NCBI GenBank assembly: GCA_030378035.1
Contig: JAUCGI010000016.1
Coordinates: 1-51,476, forward strand
From: Desulfobacterales bacterium HSG2
GTDB taxonomy: Bacteria > Desulfobacterota > Desulfobacteria > Desulfobacterales > 4be13
Direction: 5' to 3'
Length of the DNA stretch: 51,476 nucleotides
Position numbers and translations under genes: made by a program. Below are positions 28,501 to 35,705 of this stretch, in pieces. Position 1 is the stretch's first letter; each line of letters begins with the position of its first letter. Under the pieces are notes generated by a model. It ran no database searches, had not been told where the DNA came from, and saw nothing but the letters and a program-made list of their open reading frames with translations.

Positions 28501-28956
28501 GCTCCACCCGTCTAACAATATATGGTGAAAAGTCCGGAGCACGTTGAAGGAGTTCTCATTTCGTTGAAACACAGCAAGCCGGATGAGATTCTCTTTGCTC
28601 AGATCAAAGGGGGTTTCTCTGTCCTTTTCAATATATTCCAGACAATGGGCATCCTGTTCCCGGGGAGAGAGGCCCTGAATATCTTCAACATGCAGGACGA
28701 TCTCGCGTTTCTTCAGGACAATCTGCAAGGGCTGAGGAACATTTTTGTGGACAAATATTGTTCTCAGAATATCGTGCCGCCGAATTACCTCATTCCATGC
28801 GGATTCAAAAAGATGAATATCCAATTTGCCGGAAATGTGATAATAGGACTGTTCAAAATGAGCTGAGGATGAACGGTCATACAACGCATGAAAAAGCATG
28901 GCTTCCTGCATCGGGCTTAATGCATAGATATTTTTTACGTTTTTCTTGGCGAACAT
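22519..28956 (-). CDS. Non-ribosomal peptide synthetase, C-PCP-C-A-PCP-E
   Basis: 2145 residues. C1 begins at the N-terminus (ALSPMQEAMLFH; HHILLDG at 144-150). PCP1 (IGGQSIAAIQ, Ser about 534) follows without an adenylation domain. C2 (SHSQRRLWVLDQ; HHIICDG at about 790) contains a ~50-residue His/Val/Glu insert. The A domain (about 1110-1610) has YTSGSTGRPKG, NAYGPTE, YRIGDMGR and NGKIDKKAL. Reading the pocket by eye gives D-A-S-V-I-A-A-V-C-K, close to known Tyr/Phe codes. PCP2 (IGGDSVRAIQ, Ser about 1655) and a terminal epimerization domain (HHLIHDAVSW, EGHGRE, RFNYLG) follow. There is no thioesterase. It probably adds one D-aromatic residue, while PCP1 must be loaded in trans or from the preceding line. 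Two tac-like promoters lie 160-350 bp upstream. Four heptanucleotide tracts and one hexanucleotide tract interrupt it. Confidence 0.96.
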   Translation of the reverse strand: MFAKKNVKNIYALSPMQEAMLFHALYDRSSSAHFEQSYYHISGKLDIHLFESAWNEVIRRHDILRTIFVHKNVPQPLQIVLKKREIVLHVEDIQGLSPREQDAHCLEYIEKDRETPFDLSKENLIRLAVFQRNENSFNVLRTFHHILLDGWSNAMIEQEVYQIYNGLLKGTMPDPDPSVPFSHYIKWMKTRDQEKSRAYWHAYLNDYTRPATLPGTSQPSNDGYQTENYVFEFDEKMTQSLQNLASQNHVTLNTVVQALWGILLGKYNDLDDVVFGAVVSGRPPEIRGVETMVGLLINLIPIRIRMAQAQTFRDMVQALHNESAQARDHHYCSLAQIQAQTQLRRNLLDHVLVFENYPLDNALNQIFDLQLTDQASSIKHPASNTQHPASSIKVDHFEHFDHTNYDLTILISPEATLEFRFIYNRSVYDPEVMEKIGPCMENIARAVVSDDQIKVEEIEVLSPDEKETYLKSITEKLGNIKHQASSIKHQASSIKHQASSYIPPENEQQEKLIGIWKEILELDSIGIEDDYIEIGGQSIAAIQIVSRIHKLLEVELGLKEFFDNPTIRALDELIRKKGTTEYQDIEPLPEQEHYELSHSQRRLWVLDQMEDDFIAYNLSVAYLVRGSFNPEAFKRAFRTVEERHESLRTVFVTTDQGPRQRIQPPVNVNVNVNEHVHEHVHVHEHEHVHVHEHVHEHVHVHEHVHEHVHVHVHEHVHGNMKEIDLRKNPDKNRTKETESFHEELARKYAAQEATHPFDLEKGPLFRVKLLRISDDRYVLLLTIHHIICDGWSFGVLENEIWTLYNAFAQGKTIQLPPLKIQYKNYAAWHNRLLESDKMKESQEYWRNRLSGDLPVLDLPTDFPRPVFQTYRGSTARFFLDRERIASLRELAEKNKVTLFTTLLALVKALMHRYTGQEDIIIGSPIAGRNHQDIEDQIGFYVNTLALRDSVSTDEGFNTLLSKVKQTVTEAYQHQMYPFDKLVEELDIQRDVSRSPIFDIMVVLQNDSRNQASPTDLNIQPFEYETGISPFDLTFNFMEDREGFYLDINYNTDLFTEDSIRRTESHLEELIKSILKDPELPLKQLNILGAEEREQILIRFNDTGADYPREKTIIDLFEEQVEKTPDNIALISENKNLTYKELNQRADELAHHLRENYQIGPDDLAGVLAERNESTIIALLGILKTGGAYLPIDPGYPPERIDYMTEDSGCKVQLSVVRCPLSVDSCQLSVISCQSSVVSCQSSADSSPVDNGQLSTDNLAYVIYTSGSTGRPKGVMIEHGGFVNMISAQISGFGISESDRVLQFASPSFDASLSEIFMALLKGAALVTIRKEIIDDTERFISYLDEHKVSVITFPPVYLNMLNKHPLPTVRTIITAGEPAIMSDVIFYSKEKAYFNAYGPTETSVCTSFYKVPYIVNRQPSTVNRQPSTIPIGKPVSNSAVFIVDDAFNPVPIGVPGEICFSGPGVARGYLNMPELTSEKFIDNPFNPGQPLYRIGDMGRWLPDGNIEFLGRKDDQVKIRGYRVEPAEIRNSLTRHPSIDDALVLTKGSPENRELIAYIITQSRLNVGELRDFLCKTLPSFMIPAHFVFLEKFPLTLNGKIDKKALPDPSEDSHITGDADDAKPRNETEEKLVSIWQDLFGRALGIHDNFFDIGGDSVRAIQLVSRVRQQNLSVSARDIFRYPTIAQLCPRVTLPERLSTQESVTGVVPLTAIARWFFKEFVYDGHHFNHADLSYSRKRLDEDALRAAFEKLHEHHDALRMKYEITRKNGEIINVVQKNCGPDYPFSFETIDLTRSEHGISEIESYSADLRASLDLENGPLMKVALFRMNDGDRLLIILHHLIHDAVSWRILTEDMVSAYTQYLRDKSVTLPLKTDSFKQWAEQIQLYSTSEQLLDQKAYWRTIESAYPPELPCDYESGGDGLIRDTALVKFVLPRKETDALLTKAGPGFGARTDEILLTALAYAMKQWHGHDTTLITLEGHGREPVIKEADVSRTVGWFTSLYPVILKWSDSEEPAHQIEAIREVISQIPDRGMGYGILKYITPDEYKKDLSFHLEPEIRFNYLGHFDEQGTCSETGTSLLESVKESPISPNAKIIHNLDFNVTIADRELQLYLTYNTKRYAPETIDKILADYGYKLRGILTAWE
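24673..24714 (-). repeat. Pure heptanucleotide repeat (GGTTGAC)6 in the NRPS A domain
   Basis: Six perfect units encode two VNRQPST cycles between YGPTE and the following PIGKP motif, i.e. within the adenylation domain. Confidence 0.95.
25186..25322 (-). repeat. Heptanucleotide repeat tract with inverted halves in the NRPS A domain
   Basis: TTGTCAG/TTGTCCG units on the left and GACAACT/GGACAAC units on the right form an inverted arrangement. They encode a Ser/Val/Gln/Cys-rich insert just before the A3 motif YTSGSTG. Confidence 0.88.
26805..26963 (-). repeat. Hexanucleotide repeat (GTGAAC / GTGCTC) encoding a His/Val/Glu insert in C2
   Basis: About 26 units encode alternating HVHEHV residues within the second condensation domain, upstream of its HHxxxDG site. 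The right end turns into the reverse complement (GTTCAC), so the tract can fold on itself. Confidence 0.93.
27461..27523 (-). repeat. Heptanucleotide repeat (GATGCTT)7 plus two variants, between C1 and PCP1
   Basis: Seven perfect and two variant units encode KHQASSI cycles in the linker before PCP1. A pure tract of this length is prone to slippage. Confidence 0.95.
27779..27838 (-). repeat. Heptanucleotide repeat (GATGCTG/GATGCTT) in C1
   Basis: About eight units, partly degenerate, encode [19 protein letters not shown]-like sequence inside the first condensation domain. Confidence 0.9.
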
Positions 28957-29117
28957 GGCTTCCCTTCAAAGGTTGAATGTCGAAAATCAGGAACCGGAGG
29001 AATGCTCCGCCCTCTGAGTTACAACACAGTTTTTTTTATTAACTGGTCATAACAATCTATAATGAGATTCTGTTTTTTTCCGGCCGACAAAACAGACGTC
29101 AGTCCGATATGTGTTTT

Positions 29118-29146
29118 ATGTTAAACCACTGATAATTAATTGTCAA
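29118..29146 (-). promoter_or_regulatory. Sigma-70-type promoter, proximal copy, for the NRPS
   Basis: Minus strand: TTGACA, 17-bp spacer, TAACAT. The spacer begins ATTAATTATC, very like the tac/trp promoter. It lies ~160 bp upstream of the NRPS start. Confidence 0.7.
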
Positions 29147-29274
29147 GCTTTTTGGATTTGTAAGCGGGCATCAGCCTGCTATTTTCATTTCGGGGACAGT
29201 GTTATCATTATTGGACCAGACAGCCGCTACAGATTTCCCCGCCAGAAAACAGATGTCAGGCCGATATTTGTTTT

Positions 29275-29303
29275 ATGTTAAACCACTGATAATTAATTGT
29301 CAA
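29275..29303 (-). promoter_or_regulatory. Sigma-70-type promoter, distal copy, for the NRPS
   Basis: Same TTGACA-17-TAACAT arrangement in the second direct repeat, ~320 bp upstream of the NRPS start. Confidence 0.65.
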
Positions 29304-29460
29304 GCTTAAATTCTTGGCCAGTTATTTAAGCAACTGTCAGCCTTCCTGATCACCCCATTAACATAACATCAGAATATGAGGAAATCTTGAAGAAAATATG
29401 TGAAAATTGTGAGGACTTTTAATTCCCCATAATATCCGATTCTGGCCTGAGTTTGTTCAT

Positions 29461-29481
29461 GCACAATTTACAAAATTGTGC
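29461..29481. repeat. Palindrome GCACAATTTacAAAATTGTGC (copy 1)
   Basis: Nine-base-pair stem overlapping the stop of the duplicated nuclease tail. An identical copy lies at 29724-29744, at the stop of the full gene. It could act as a weak terminator or a recombination site. Confidence 0.6.
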
Positions 29482-29729
29482 TACATTGCCTCGATCTCAA
29501 ATACCCGAAATCCTTTGTTGCCGAAACAGTAGATCACATACTGCGAAATGTCGGCTTCGGGATACTCCTGTTTCAGACCTTCGACATATCCGGCAATCTG
29601 CTCGGTGTCCTTTTCCCGCAGGGCAAACGTCCCGATATTGATCCCGCGTTCTTTTGCCTTCGCGTTTGAATAATATTTGAACTCGATGACGATCCGTTTT
29701 CCAGCGAACTTTTGTTTGTTCATGCACAA
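29481..29729 (-). pseudogene. Duplicated C-terminus of the AAA/PD-(D/E)XK protein
   Basis: 82 codons nearly identical to the last ~78 codons of the next gene, including the nuclease core IVIEFKYYSNAKA and the end FRVFEIEAM, fused to a new short N-terminus (MCMNKQ). The duplicated DNA unit is about 263 bp. It is read as a tail repeat rather than an independent protein, though it has an ATG. Confidence 0.85.
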
Positions 29730-29743
29730 TTTACAAAATTGTG

Positions 29744-31474
29744 CTACATTGCCTCGATCTCAAATACCCGGAATCCTTTGTTGCCGAAACAGTAGATCAC
29801 ATACTGCGAAATGTCGGCTTCGGGATACTCCTGTCTCAGACCTTCGACATATCCGGCAATCTGCTCGGTGTCCTTTTCCCGCAGGGAAAATGTCCCGATA
29901 TCAATCCCGCGTTCTTTTGCCTTCGCGTTTGAATAATATTTGAACTCGATGACGATCCGTTTTCCGGCGAACTTTTCATGGTATTTCCCCACAAACTCCA
30001 GATCGCTTTTCCCTTTGGGATAGGAACGCTCCACGTTCCAGGTGAACCACTTGGAGAGATAGCGGCTGCACAGCTCGAAAAAGGTGGTCCTGTAGAAATT
30101 TTCGTTCACCTTCTGAAAGACAGCCTCGGGAAGTTGTGAAATGTAGCGTTCCCAGTAATCCGCAAACAGACGGGGCAGGTCCGGTCTGCTCACAAAATTC
30201 TGCATCATCTCCGCATACTTTGTCGAGACGTCGATCCGGTGTATCTCATTGAAATATTCCGCAAAAATCTGCTGCATGTTCAGGTTCGGCAGTTTCAGAT
30301 AGAAATCATCCTTCCGGGTGAGCATTCCCAGATAGAAAAACAAGATCGGATAGAATCCTTTTTCAAAAAACTGGAACATGTCGAATTTTGAGGTCAGGAG
30401 CCTATTGTCATAAGCAATGAGATTCTTAGCGGTTAGCTGATCGACGAATTCCTCTGTATTCGCTGGATTGGCCTCCGTAATCCGTCTGAACCATGACAGA
30501 TCCGTCCGAAGATTCATGTCGGTCAGAAATTCGGGGATCGTCCTGTAACGAGTGAAATGATACAGAAAATACATGAGGTTCCTTGAATTGTAAACCGCCT
30601 CGCCTTCGGGATCAACAAAATGGTATCCGTTGTAATGGTTCCGGATGAGATCGCCCACCTCTTTCCGCGTGGAGGGGTCAATTCCGTAATCCTGATACAC
30701 CCGGTCCAGCAGATCATCTGTCTCTGTCTGGGTGAATCCCAGCATGGCCTCGAATTCCGGGTCCAGGGTGATGAATGTTCCCACATTGAATCCGGATGCC
30801 AGTTCGTCAATGGTAACCGGCAGGACACCGGTCGTGAAGACATTGGCCACGGTTCCGGATTTTCGGCCTTCCTTCAGGGTTTTGAAGAAGGTTTTCAGAA
30901 AGCCGCCGTCCCGGGTCAGTTCCTGATAATTTTTGTCCTTGCGTGAGACAATCAGGTGATTGGCGAAATTATCGTATTCGTCAATGATGACAAAAAGATT
31001 CGGCAGTCTGTTTTCCTGAATACAGCCTGAAATCATCTGAAGATTTCCGGCGGCGCTTTCTCTGATATCAATCTTAATTTTATCGTTAAACCATGATCCT
31101 GAAACCCCGAGCATGGTTTTCATCCTGATATTGCAGGCATGATTGAAACTCTTTTCGATATCTGAGATCGAGCCAGTCGGATTAACAAGCGAAAAGTCGA
31201 GATGCAGCACAAAAAAGGAATTGCGGAGCGGTGTGGGATTCCTGCCGATCTGTGTGTGACCGAAAAGCCTTTCAAAGTCATCTTTGCGGCTGATACTGTA
31301 ATAACACTCAAGAATACGGCACCACAGAGATTTCCCGAAACGTCTCGGACGCAGAAATATCGGATTTTCGACCTCCTCCAGCCTCTCTATGTATCCGGTT
31401 TTGTCCACAAAATAGCCGTTTTTGCTGACAATCTCCTCATAGTTCGCATTCGCGTACAATATTCTTTTTCTCAT
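29744..31474 (-). CDS. AAA-ATPase-like / PD-(D/E)XK nuclease-like protein
   Basis: 576 residues of the family with an N-terminal AAA-ATPase-like domain (PF09820 type: VDKTGYIERLEE, FLRPRRFGKSLW as Walker A variant, IDEYDNFANHL as Walker B) and a C-terminal PD-(D/E)XK domain (PKGKSDLEFVG, IVIEFKYY: D...ExK). Strong ribosome site (GGAGGAG). The family is massively amplified in some deltaproteobacteria and Bacteroidetes; its role is unknown, with mobile or defence-related function suspected. It sits between the acyl ligase and the NRPS and so probably interrupts an older biosynthetic operon. Confidence 0.9.
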   Translation of the reverse strand: MRKRILYANANYEEIVSKNGYFVDKTGYIERLEEVENPIFLRPRRFGKSLWCRILECYYSISRKDDFERLFGHTQIGRNPTPLRNSFFVLHLDFSLVNPTGSISDIEKSFNHACNIRMKTMLGVSGSWFNDKIKIDIRESAAGNLQMISGCIQENRLPNLFVIIDEYDNFANHLIVSRKDKNYQELTRDGGFLKTFFKTLKEGRKSGTVANVFTTGVLPVTIDELASGFNVGTFITLDPEFEAMLGFTQTETDDLLDRVYQDYGIDPSTRKEVGDLIRNHYNGYHFVDPEGEAVYNSRNLMYFLYHFTRYRTIPEFLTDMNLRTDLSWFRRITEANPANTEEFVDQLTAKNLIAYDNRLLTSKFDMFQFFEKGFYPILFFYLGMLTRKDDFYLKLPNLNMQQIFAEYFNEIHRIDVSTKYAEMMQNFVSRPDLPRLFADYWERYISQLPEAVFQKVNENFYRTTFFELCSRYLSKWFTWNVERSYPKGKSDLEFVGKYHEKFAGKRIVIEFKYYSNAKAKERGIDIGTFSLREKDTEQIAGYVEGLRQEYPEADISQYVIYCFGNKGFRVFEIEAM

Positions 31475-31499
31475 GTCTCCTCCTTATCTTTCACGGAAA

Positions 31500-32852
31500 T
31501 CAGAAATTCATCCTCATTTTCTTAAAACGCCCCCCGTGAAAGGCCCGATCCGTCAGCACCACTTTCTGGGGAATCTGAAAGGGAACCAGCTTCTCCTTGC
31601 AAAAGGCCCGCATCTTCTTCCGAAACTCGGAGCGGTCATCATCTGTGTTAAGCTTTACCGTTGCCTGAATGATCTGGCCCGTAATCGGATTCTCAACCCC
31701 TGTGACCACCACATCTTCCACCTCCGGCATCATCTGGATGATCGCCTCTATCTCCGTGGGCCAGACCTTTTCCCCGCCCACATTGATGATCTCCGACTCC
31801 CTTCCGAGGATTCGGATATAATCACCATCGGTCTCCACCGCGTCTCCCGTGACAAACCACCCGTCATCGGTAAAGGGACTGGGTGCGTTGAGATAACCGA
31901 GCATGGCCGTATCTGCCTTTATATAAAGGATACCATCCACGATCTTTGTCCGAAACCGCTCGCTGTCAATCCTGATCCAACTGGAATCCTTTTCCTTTGA
32001 CTTTGAAGCAGGGGAACCGAGTTCTGTCACCCCGTATTTCTGAACCAGTCTCACCCCTTTGAAAACCTCCTCCAATCGCTTTAAAAGGGGCTCGGACATC
32101 CTCTCGGAACCAAAGGTGATGATTTTGAGAGAACTTAAATCATATTTTTCGTATTCTCCTGAAAGGAGCAGGAGATTCAGAAACGTGGGAGAGGTGGGCA
32201 GAACCTCTGCCTTGTGTTTCTCGATTAACCGGCACACATCTCCGGCATCCCTGGAATTCGGAAATATCACTGTTCCCCCGCTGAACAGGGAATAGAAATA
32301 GGTATCTATTCCCGCGATATGATCAAACATGAGAAAACAGAGGGTCCGAAACCTTTTGTTCGCATGAAGGAACTTGCCCAGCAGCTTGTCAAAATCATGG
32401 GCAACCCCTTTGGGCCGGCCTGTGGACCCCGATGTAAAGAGGATCAGCCCCGGACGTTCTCCCTGAATAAGACCTTTTAATATGTCATTCTCCAGCGGGT
32501 TCGCGTCTCTCTTTGTCACTTGGTAATCATCTTCTTCTGAAAGATCAATGACATACCGGGTATGGGAGATATCAAAATATTCGGCGAAATGCGGTTCCGC
32601 CAGACGTGTCAGGGGAACAATGATATTCCGGTTAAAAATCAGCGCGATGACCAGGGATATCGCGGTCGGTGAATAGTCTCCGGTTATTGCGACAACGGCC
32701 CCGGGTTCGATGTCATGCGCTTTTAATTTTACTTTCCACTGGTCAATGCGAGCGATGAGATCCTTATAAGGGAACACCTGATCATCATAAATGATTGCTT
32801 GGTTGTCCGCGTGTTGTTCCAGTCTTTTTTTAAGATATTCTATACTCTGCAT
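31500..32852 (-). CDS. Stand-alone AMP-forming acyl ligase
   Basis: 450 residues, shorter than most acyl-CoA ligases. Motifs: LFTSGSTGRPKG, YGVTELGSP, GWFVTGD, GRESEIINVGGEKVWPTEIE and a final catalytic Lys in GGRFKKMR. It would activate a carboxylic acid and load CoA or a carrier protein. With the SDR and ACP directly upstream it forms a discrete acyl-supply set, and it could load the ACP at 33852-34157 or the A-less PCP1 of the NRPS. Such ligase-SDR-ACP-KAS III sets are also known from surface-sugar acylation clusters, so NRPS supply is inference. Ribosome site GAAGGG. Confidence 0.88.
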   Translation of the reverse strand: MQSIEYLKKRLEQHADNQAIIYDDQVFPYKDLIARIDQWKVKLKAHDIEPGAVVAITGDYSPTAISLVIALIFNRNIIVPLTRLAEPHFAEYFDISHTRYVIDLSEEDDYQVTKRDANPLENDILKGLIQGERPGLILFTSGSTGRPKGVAHDFDKLLGKFLHANKRFRTLCFLMFDHIAGIDTYFYSLFSGGTVIFPNSRDAGDVCRLIEKHKAEVLPTSPTFLNLLLLSGEYEKYDLSSLKIITFGSERMSEPLLKRLEEVFKGVRLVQKYGVTELGSPASKSKEKDSSWIRIDSERFRTKIVDGILYIKADTAMLGYLNAPSPFTDDGWFVTGDAVETDGDYIRILGRESEIINVGGEKVWPTEIEAIIQMMPEVEDVVVTGVENPITGQIIQATVKLNTDDDRSEFRKKMRAFCKEKLVPFQIPQKVVLTDRAFHGGRFKKMRMNF

Positions 32853-32926
32853 TATATCCCTTCGATATTTCTGATTATAACAAATTTAGGATCCCCTTAA
32901 ACTCGCCCGTAAATGGATGTTCCTGC

Positions 32927-33093
32927 TTCTAACGGATTTTGTGGTCCGAATCTATTTTTTTAACGCAGAGGACGCAGAGGACGCAGAGGATCGCAGAGTC
33001 TCATCCCGAATCTCTGCGGTTCTCTGCGGTCTCTGCGATCTCTGCGTTTTCTTAACCTCCTGAAATGATACGGAACCACAAAAACCGTTAGAA
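32927..33093. mobile_element. Long palindromic element with internal CGCAGAG repeats
   Basis: Outer arms TTCTAACGG[A/T]TTTTGTGGT and its complement at 32927-32948 and 33071-33093. The inner arms are AACGCAGAGGACGCAGAGG runs against CTCTGCGG...CTCTGCGTT. It lies between the SDR and ligase genes and has no gene. Confidence 0.75.
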
Positions 33094-33103
33094 CCAAGGA
33101 TAT

Positions 33104-33155
33104 TCAGGTTCAGGTTCAAGTTTAGGTTCAAGTTCAAGTTTAGGTTCAAATTTAC
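33104..33155. repeat. Hexanucleotide repeat (TTCAGG/TTCAAG/TTTAGG), intergenic
   Basis: About nine 6-nt units directly after the SDR stop, completing the 305-bp gap to the ligase. The same hexamer family appears in the PKS at about 14680. Confidence 0.85.
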
Positions 33156-33157
33156 GT

Positions 33158-33859
33158 TTAAGACACCCCTCCAAGATAGATATTCTGCCCCGTGACAAAT
33201 TCGCTCTCTTTCCGGATAAAGAAATCAATCACGTTGGCAATATCCTCAAACGTGCCGAACCGGGGGATGGCCTGCTGTGCCAGAAGTCGGTCCATTTTTT
33301 CCCGGGGAACCGAGCGTATCAGATCAGTCTCCACCGGTGTGGGACCCACCGCGTTCACCGTAATGCCGAACTGGGCCAATTCCCTTGACAAAATCTCTGT
33401 CAATGAGAGAACGGCCGCTTTTGAAGCGGCATATACGGCTTCGCCTTCGAGCTTCAACGGCGTGGCCACGGTGGAGAAATTGACGATTCTGCCATACTGA
33501 TTTTTCCGCATCAGTTTGGCCGCTTCACGGCAAAACAGGAATGTTCCCACGACATTGGTATTCATGATGTTATGAACCGTTTGCAGAGGCGTCAGCAGGA
33601 TATGATTCATGGAGGCAATGCCTGCGTTGTTGATCAGCACATCGAGACGGCCGTGCGTTTTGCGGATATCCGTAAACAATCGCCTCACCGTGTTCTCATC
33701 CGAGACATCCGCGCAGAAATGGCGGTAATTCTCCAGATCAAAATCAGGTTCCCCCCGGCTGACCCCGACGACCTGAAACCCCATGCCCTCATAATAATGG
33801 GCCAGATATTTGCCGATCCCCTTACGGGTTCCGGTAATCAGCATCACTTGGTTATCCAT
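33158..33859 (-). CDS. Short-chain dehydrogenase/reductase, FabG-like
   Basis: 233 residues. Cofactor motif ITGTRKGIG, NNAGIAS, and catalytic YAASK; substrate loop TPVETDLIRS. It is likely a 3-oxoacyl-ACP reductase that works on the product of the KAS III, held by the adjacent ACP. It overlaps the ACP gene by eight bases (translational coupling). Confidence 0.9.
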   Translation of the reverse strand: MDNQVMLITGTRKGIGKYLAHYYEGMGFQVVGVSRGEPDFDLENYRHFCADVSDENTVRRLFTDIRKTHGRLDVLINNAGIASMNHILLTPLQTVHNIMNTNVVGTFLFCREAAKLMRKNQYGRIVNFSTVATPLKLEGEAVYAASKAAVLSLTEILSRELAQFGITVNAVGPTPVETDLIRSVPREKMDRLLAQQAIPRFGTFEDIANVIDFFIRKESEFVTGQNIYLGGVS

Positions 33860-34157
33860 TGCCGTTATCCTTGAGAAGTGCGATAATATAATCGGCCAGA
33901 GAGCCGATGGTCCGGAACGGACTGTTTTTCATTGACATGGCCTTTTCATTGGCCAGAATCACAGGGGTTTCAAACGCATCTTCCACGGCCTGCTCCACCG
34001 CCACGATCAGGGTCACAAGACCGATGGAAGTCAAAACCCCGTCATCCCCCCCGAAAAGAGGCGCGTTCACACCAGCGGCTACGGGTATTGGGTTCTTTAT
34101 CTCCTCATTCAGTTCAGTGGCCTCGGCCACTATTAAATCGACGATTTTATCCTGCAT
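33852..34157 (-). CDS. Discrete acyl carrier protein
   Basis: 101 residues. Probable phosphopantetheine Ser44 in GVLTSIGLVTLIVAVE, where the usual Asp before the Ser is Thr. Helical C-terminus FRTIGSLADYIIALL is typical of ACPs. Ribosome site AAGGAGC. It is followed by the SDR with overlap. Predicted carrier for the KAS III, SDR and ligase products. Confidence 0.87.
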   Translation of the reverse strand: MQDKIVDLIVAEATELNEEIKNPIPVAAGVNAPLFGGDDGVLTSIGLVTLIVAVEQAVEDAFETPVILANEKAMSMKNSPFRTIGSLADYIIALLKDNGNG

Positions 34158-34212
34158 ATTGCTCCTTGTTCTCTGTTGTTCCCTGTTACGCCCTCCACCA
34201 AAAAATAAAGGT

Positions 34213-35376
34213 TCACACTTCTATCCCTTCCGTATATTCATCATCATCAGGATTGATCCCTTCCAGATATTGATCAAGATTGATCAGTTGGGTAAATGCC
34301 TCATATTTGGATCTGCTCAGGTTAAAATCGGTCGCTTCCCGGGCTGTCACGACGCCTTTTTTTCTGGTAATCAGCTTCCAGTTCGCAGCGTTTATGTTGT
34401 TTATGATGCAAGGATGATGGCTCGTAATAATGAATTGCGGTTGTCTCTTATGGGTAAGCAATGCCTTGGTAATCTCATCAATGCAGTTAATTCCCAAGCT
34501 GTTTTCAAACTCATCCACAAGGATAACGGTGCCGGCCCCACACAAATAGAGTTCGCTGATATGTGAAAGGGCCCGGGACATTCCGGAGGAAATCTCATCC
34601 TCATCAATCCATTCATCCACCCCTTTCTCTTTGATCTGAATCAGCGGAATCTCTCTCTGAAGATGAAAGGATAATTTCCGTTCGTTAGTCGGCCTTATTC
34701 TTAAATCTTCCACATACTGGAACACATCTGTAAACCTGCACTTTATGCGATCAAAGACATCTTGTGCCTTTAAAGAGGCTAAATACAATTTTCCTCTCAG
34801 ACTCTCATTGCTTCTCTGTATATCTTCAATATTTTGATAGTTACTTATTTTTATCACTGCATCGCGTGCTGAAAAGTTCATCCTCCCAATCTCTGAATGG
34901 TTATGAAATAAAATTCTCTGAAAACTTTTATAAATATCTGATATTTGATCCTCCTCTTTTAGCAAACGGATTACACTTTTTTCCTGGGGAAGTTTGACAG
35001 TTTTTTCTCCTTTGAATATAATCTCATCCTGATTACGATCTATTATTGGCGATTCATTAGAATATAACTTTTCGTATATTATCTTTGGAAAATCTTTGTC
35101 AGCCTCATCATCCTCCTGTAAGAGTATGTCATGACGATTTTCAAACGCACCTTCCCAAATGTATGTATTCTCATCGGAAGTTGAAAACTTGATCTCCCAT
35201 TTCAACCCATTGATTGAAACACCTTTGCTGATATTTCTCAAATTAAAAATAGCTCTTAAAATCTGAGTTTTGCCCACACCTGACGCGCCGACTAACAGCG
35301 TAAGTTTTTTGAAGGAGATTGGGTTCAGGCACCATTTACGCGACTGATCCTCGTATTTTAAGGATATGATTTTCAT
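34213..35376 (-). CDS. AAA family ATPase (ABC-ATPase type)
   Basis: 387 residues: Walker A GASGVGKT, signature EISSGMSR, Walker B TVILVDEFENSLG, switch ITSHHP. There is no nuclease domain and no effector gene next to it. It begins 20 bases after the stop of a truncated copy of a thioredoxin-like gene, so it seems to use that gene's leader region. Last of four ATPase genes in a row. Confidence 0.85.
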   Translation of the reverse strand: MKIISLKYEDQSRKWCLNPISFKKLTLLVGASGVGKTQILRAIFNLRNISKGVSINGLKWEIKFSTSDENTYIWEGAFENRHDILLQEDDEADKDFPKIIYEKLYSNESPIIDRNQDEIIFKGEKTVKLPQEKSVIRLLKEEDQISDIYKSFQRILFHNHSEIGRMNFSARDAVIKISNYQNIEDIQRSNESLRGKLYLASLKAQDVFDRIKCRFTDVFQYVEDLRIRPTNERKLSFHLQREIPLIQIKEKGVDEWIDEDEISSGMSRALSHISELYLCGAGTVILVDEFENSLGINCIDEITKALLTHKRQPQFIITSHHPCIINNINAANWKLITRKKGVVTAREATDFNLSRSKYEAFTQLINLDQYLEGINPDDDEYTEGIEV

Positions 35377-35396
35377 TAGGTTATTCCTTAAAAAAT

Positions 35397-35501
35397 TTAC
35401 AAAAAATTTCCGATACCTGCTTTAATATCCGGACATACCACTATAACGGGTCGGACTTCTGTCGCTAAGATATCGTTTGATTGATCCGCAATCGCTATCA
35501 T
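35397..35501 (-). pseudogene. Truncated copy of the thioredoxin-like gene, with its leader
   Basis: 34 codons (MIAIADQSNDILATEV..., then PDIKAGIGNFL) match the first part of the gene at 42387-42701. The homology continues upstream to about 35705 through the untranslated leader, including TAAATACTAGCAATAAAT and the A-rich run. The copy supports the start codon chosen for the full gene. Confidence 0.88.
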
Positions 35502-35705
35502 ACCCAAAGCTCCGCCCATCCGATTACAGTGCTTTCACTCTGACTTCGGCTATTTCTTCCTGCCCCTGCTGTTAATCCTGCTCTGAGGACCGCATCAGAC
35601 TTTTAAGATTACGATTAAGAGATTTGGCCGGCCACTTTAAATACTAGCAATAAATGTGCCACCAGAGTCAGTATTACAGATTTTTTTGAAAAAAAAATCA
35701 GCACC

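Larger units (their letters stand above)
29080..29307. repeat. Two ~70 bp direct repeats upstream of the NRPS
   Basis: Copies at about 29080-29152 and 29237-29307 share ACAGA[C/T]GTCAG[T/G]CCGATAT, TTTTATGTTAAACCACTGA and TAATTAATTGTCAAGCTT. Each contains a minus-strand promoter. The rest of 28957-29452 shows no gene. Confidence 0.88.

Noticed and set aside
8571-28956. Thioesterase or reductase release domain
   Set aside because: Neither the PKS (ends after ACP) nor the NRPS (ends after E) has a GxSxG hydrolase or a terminal reductase.
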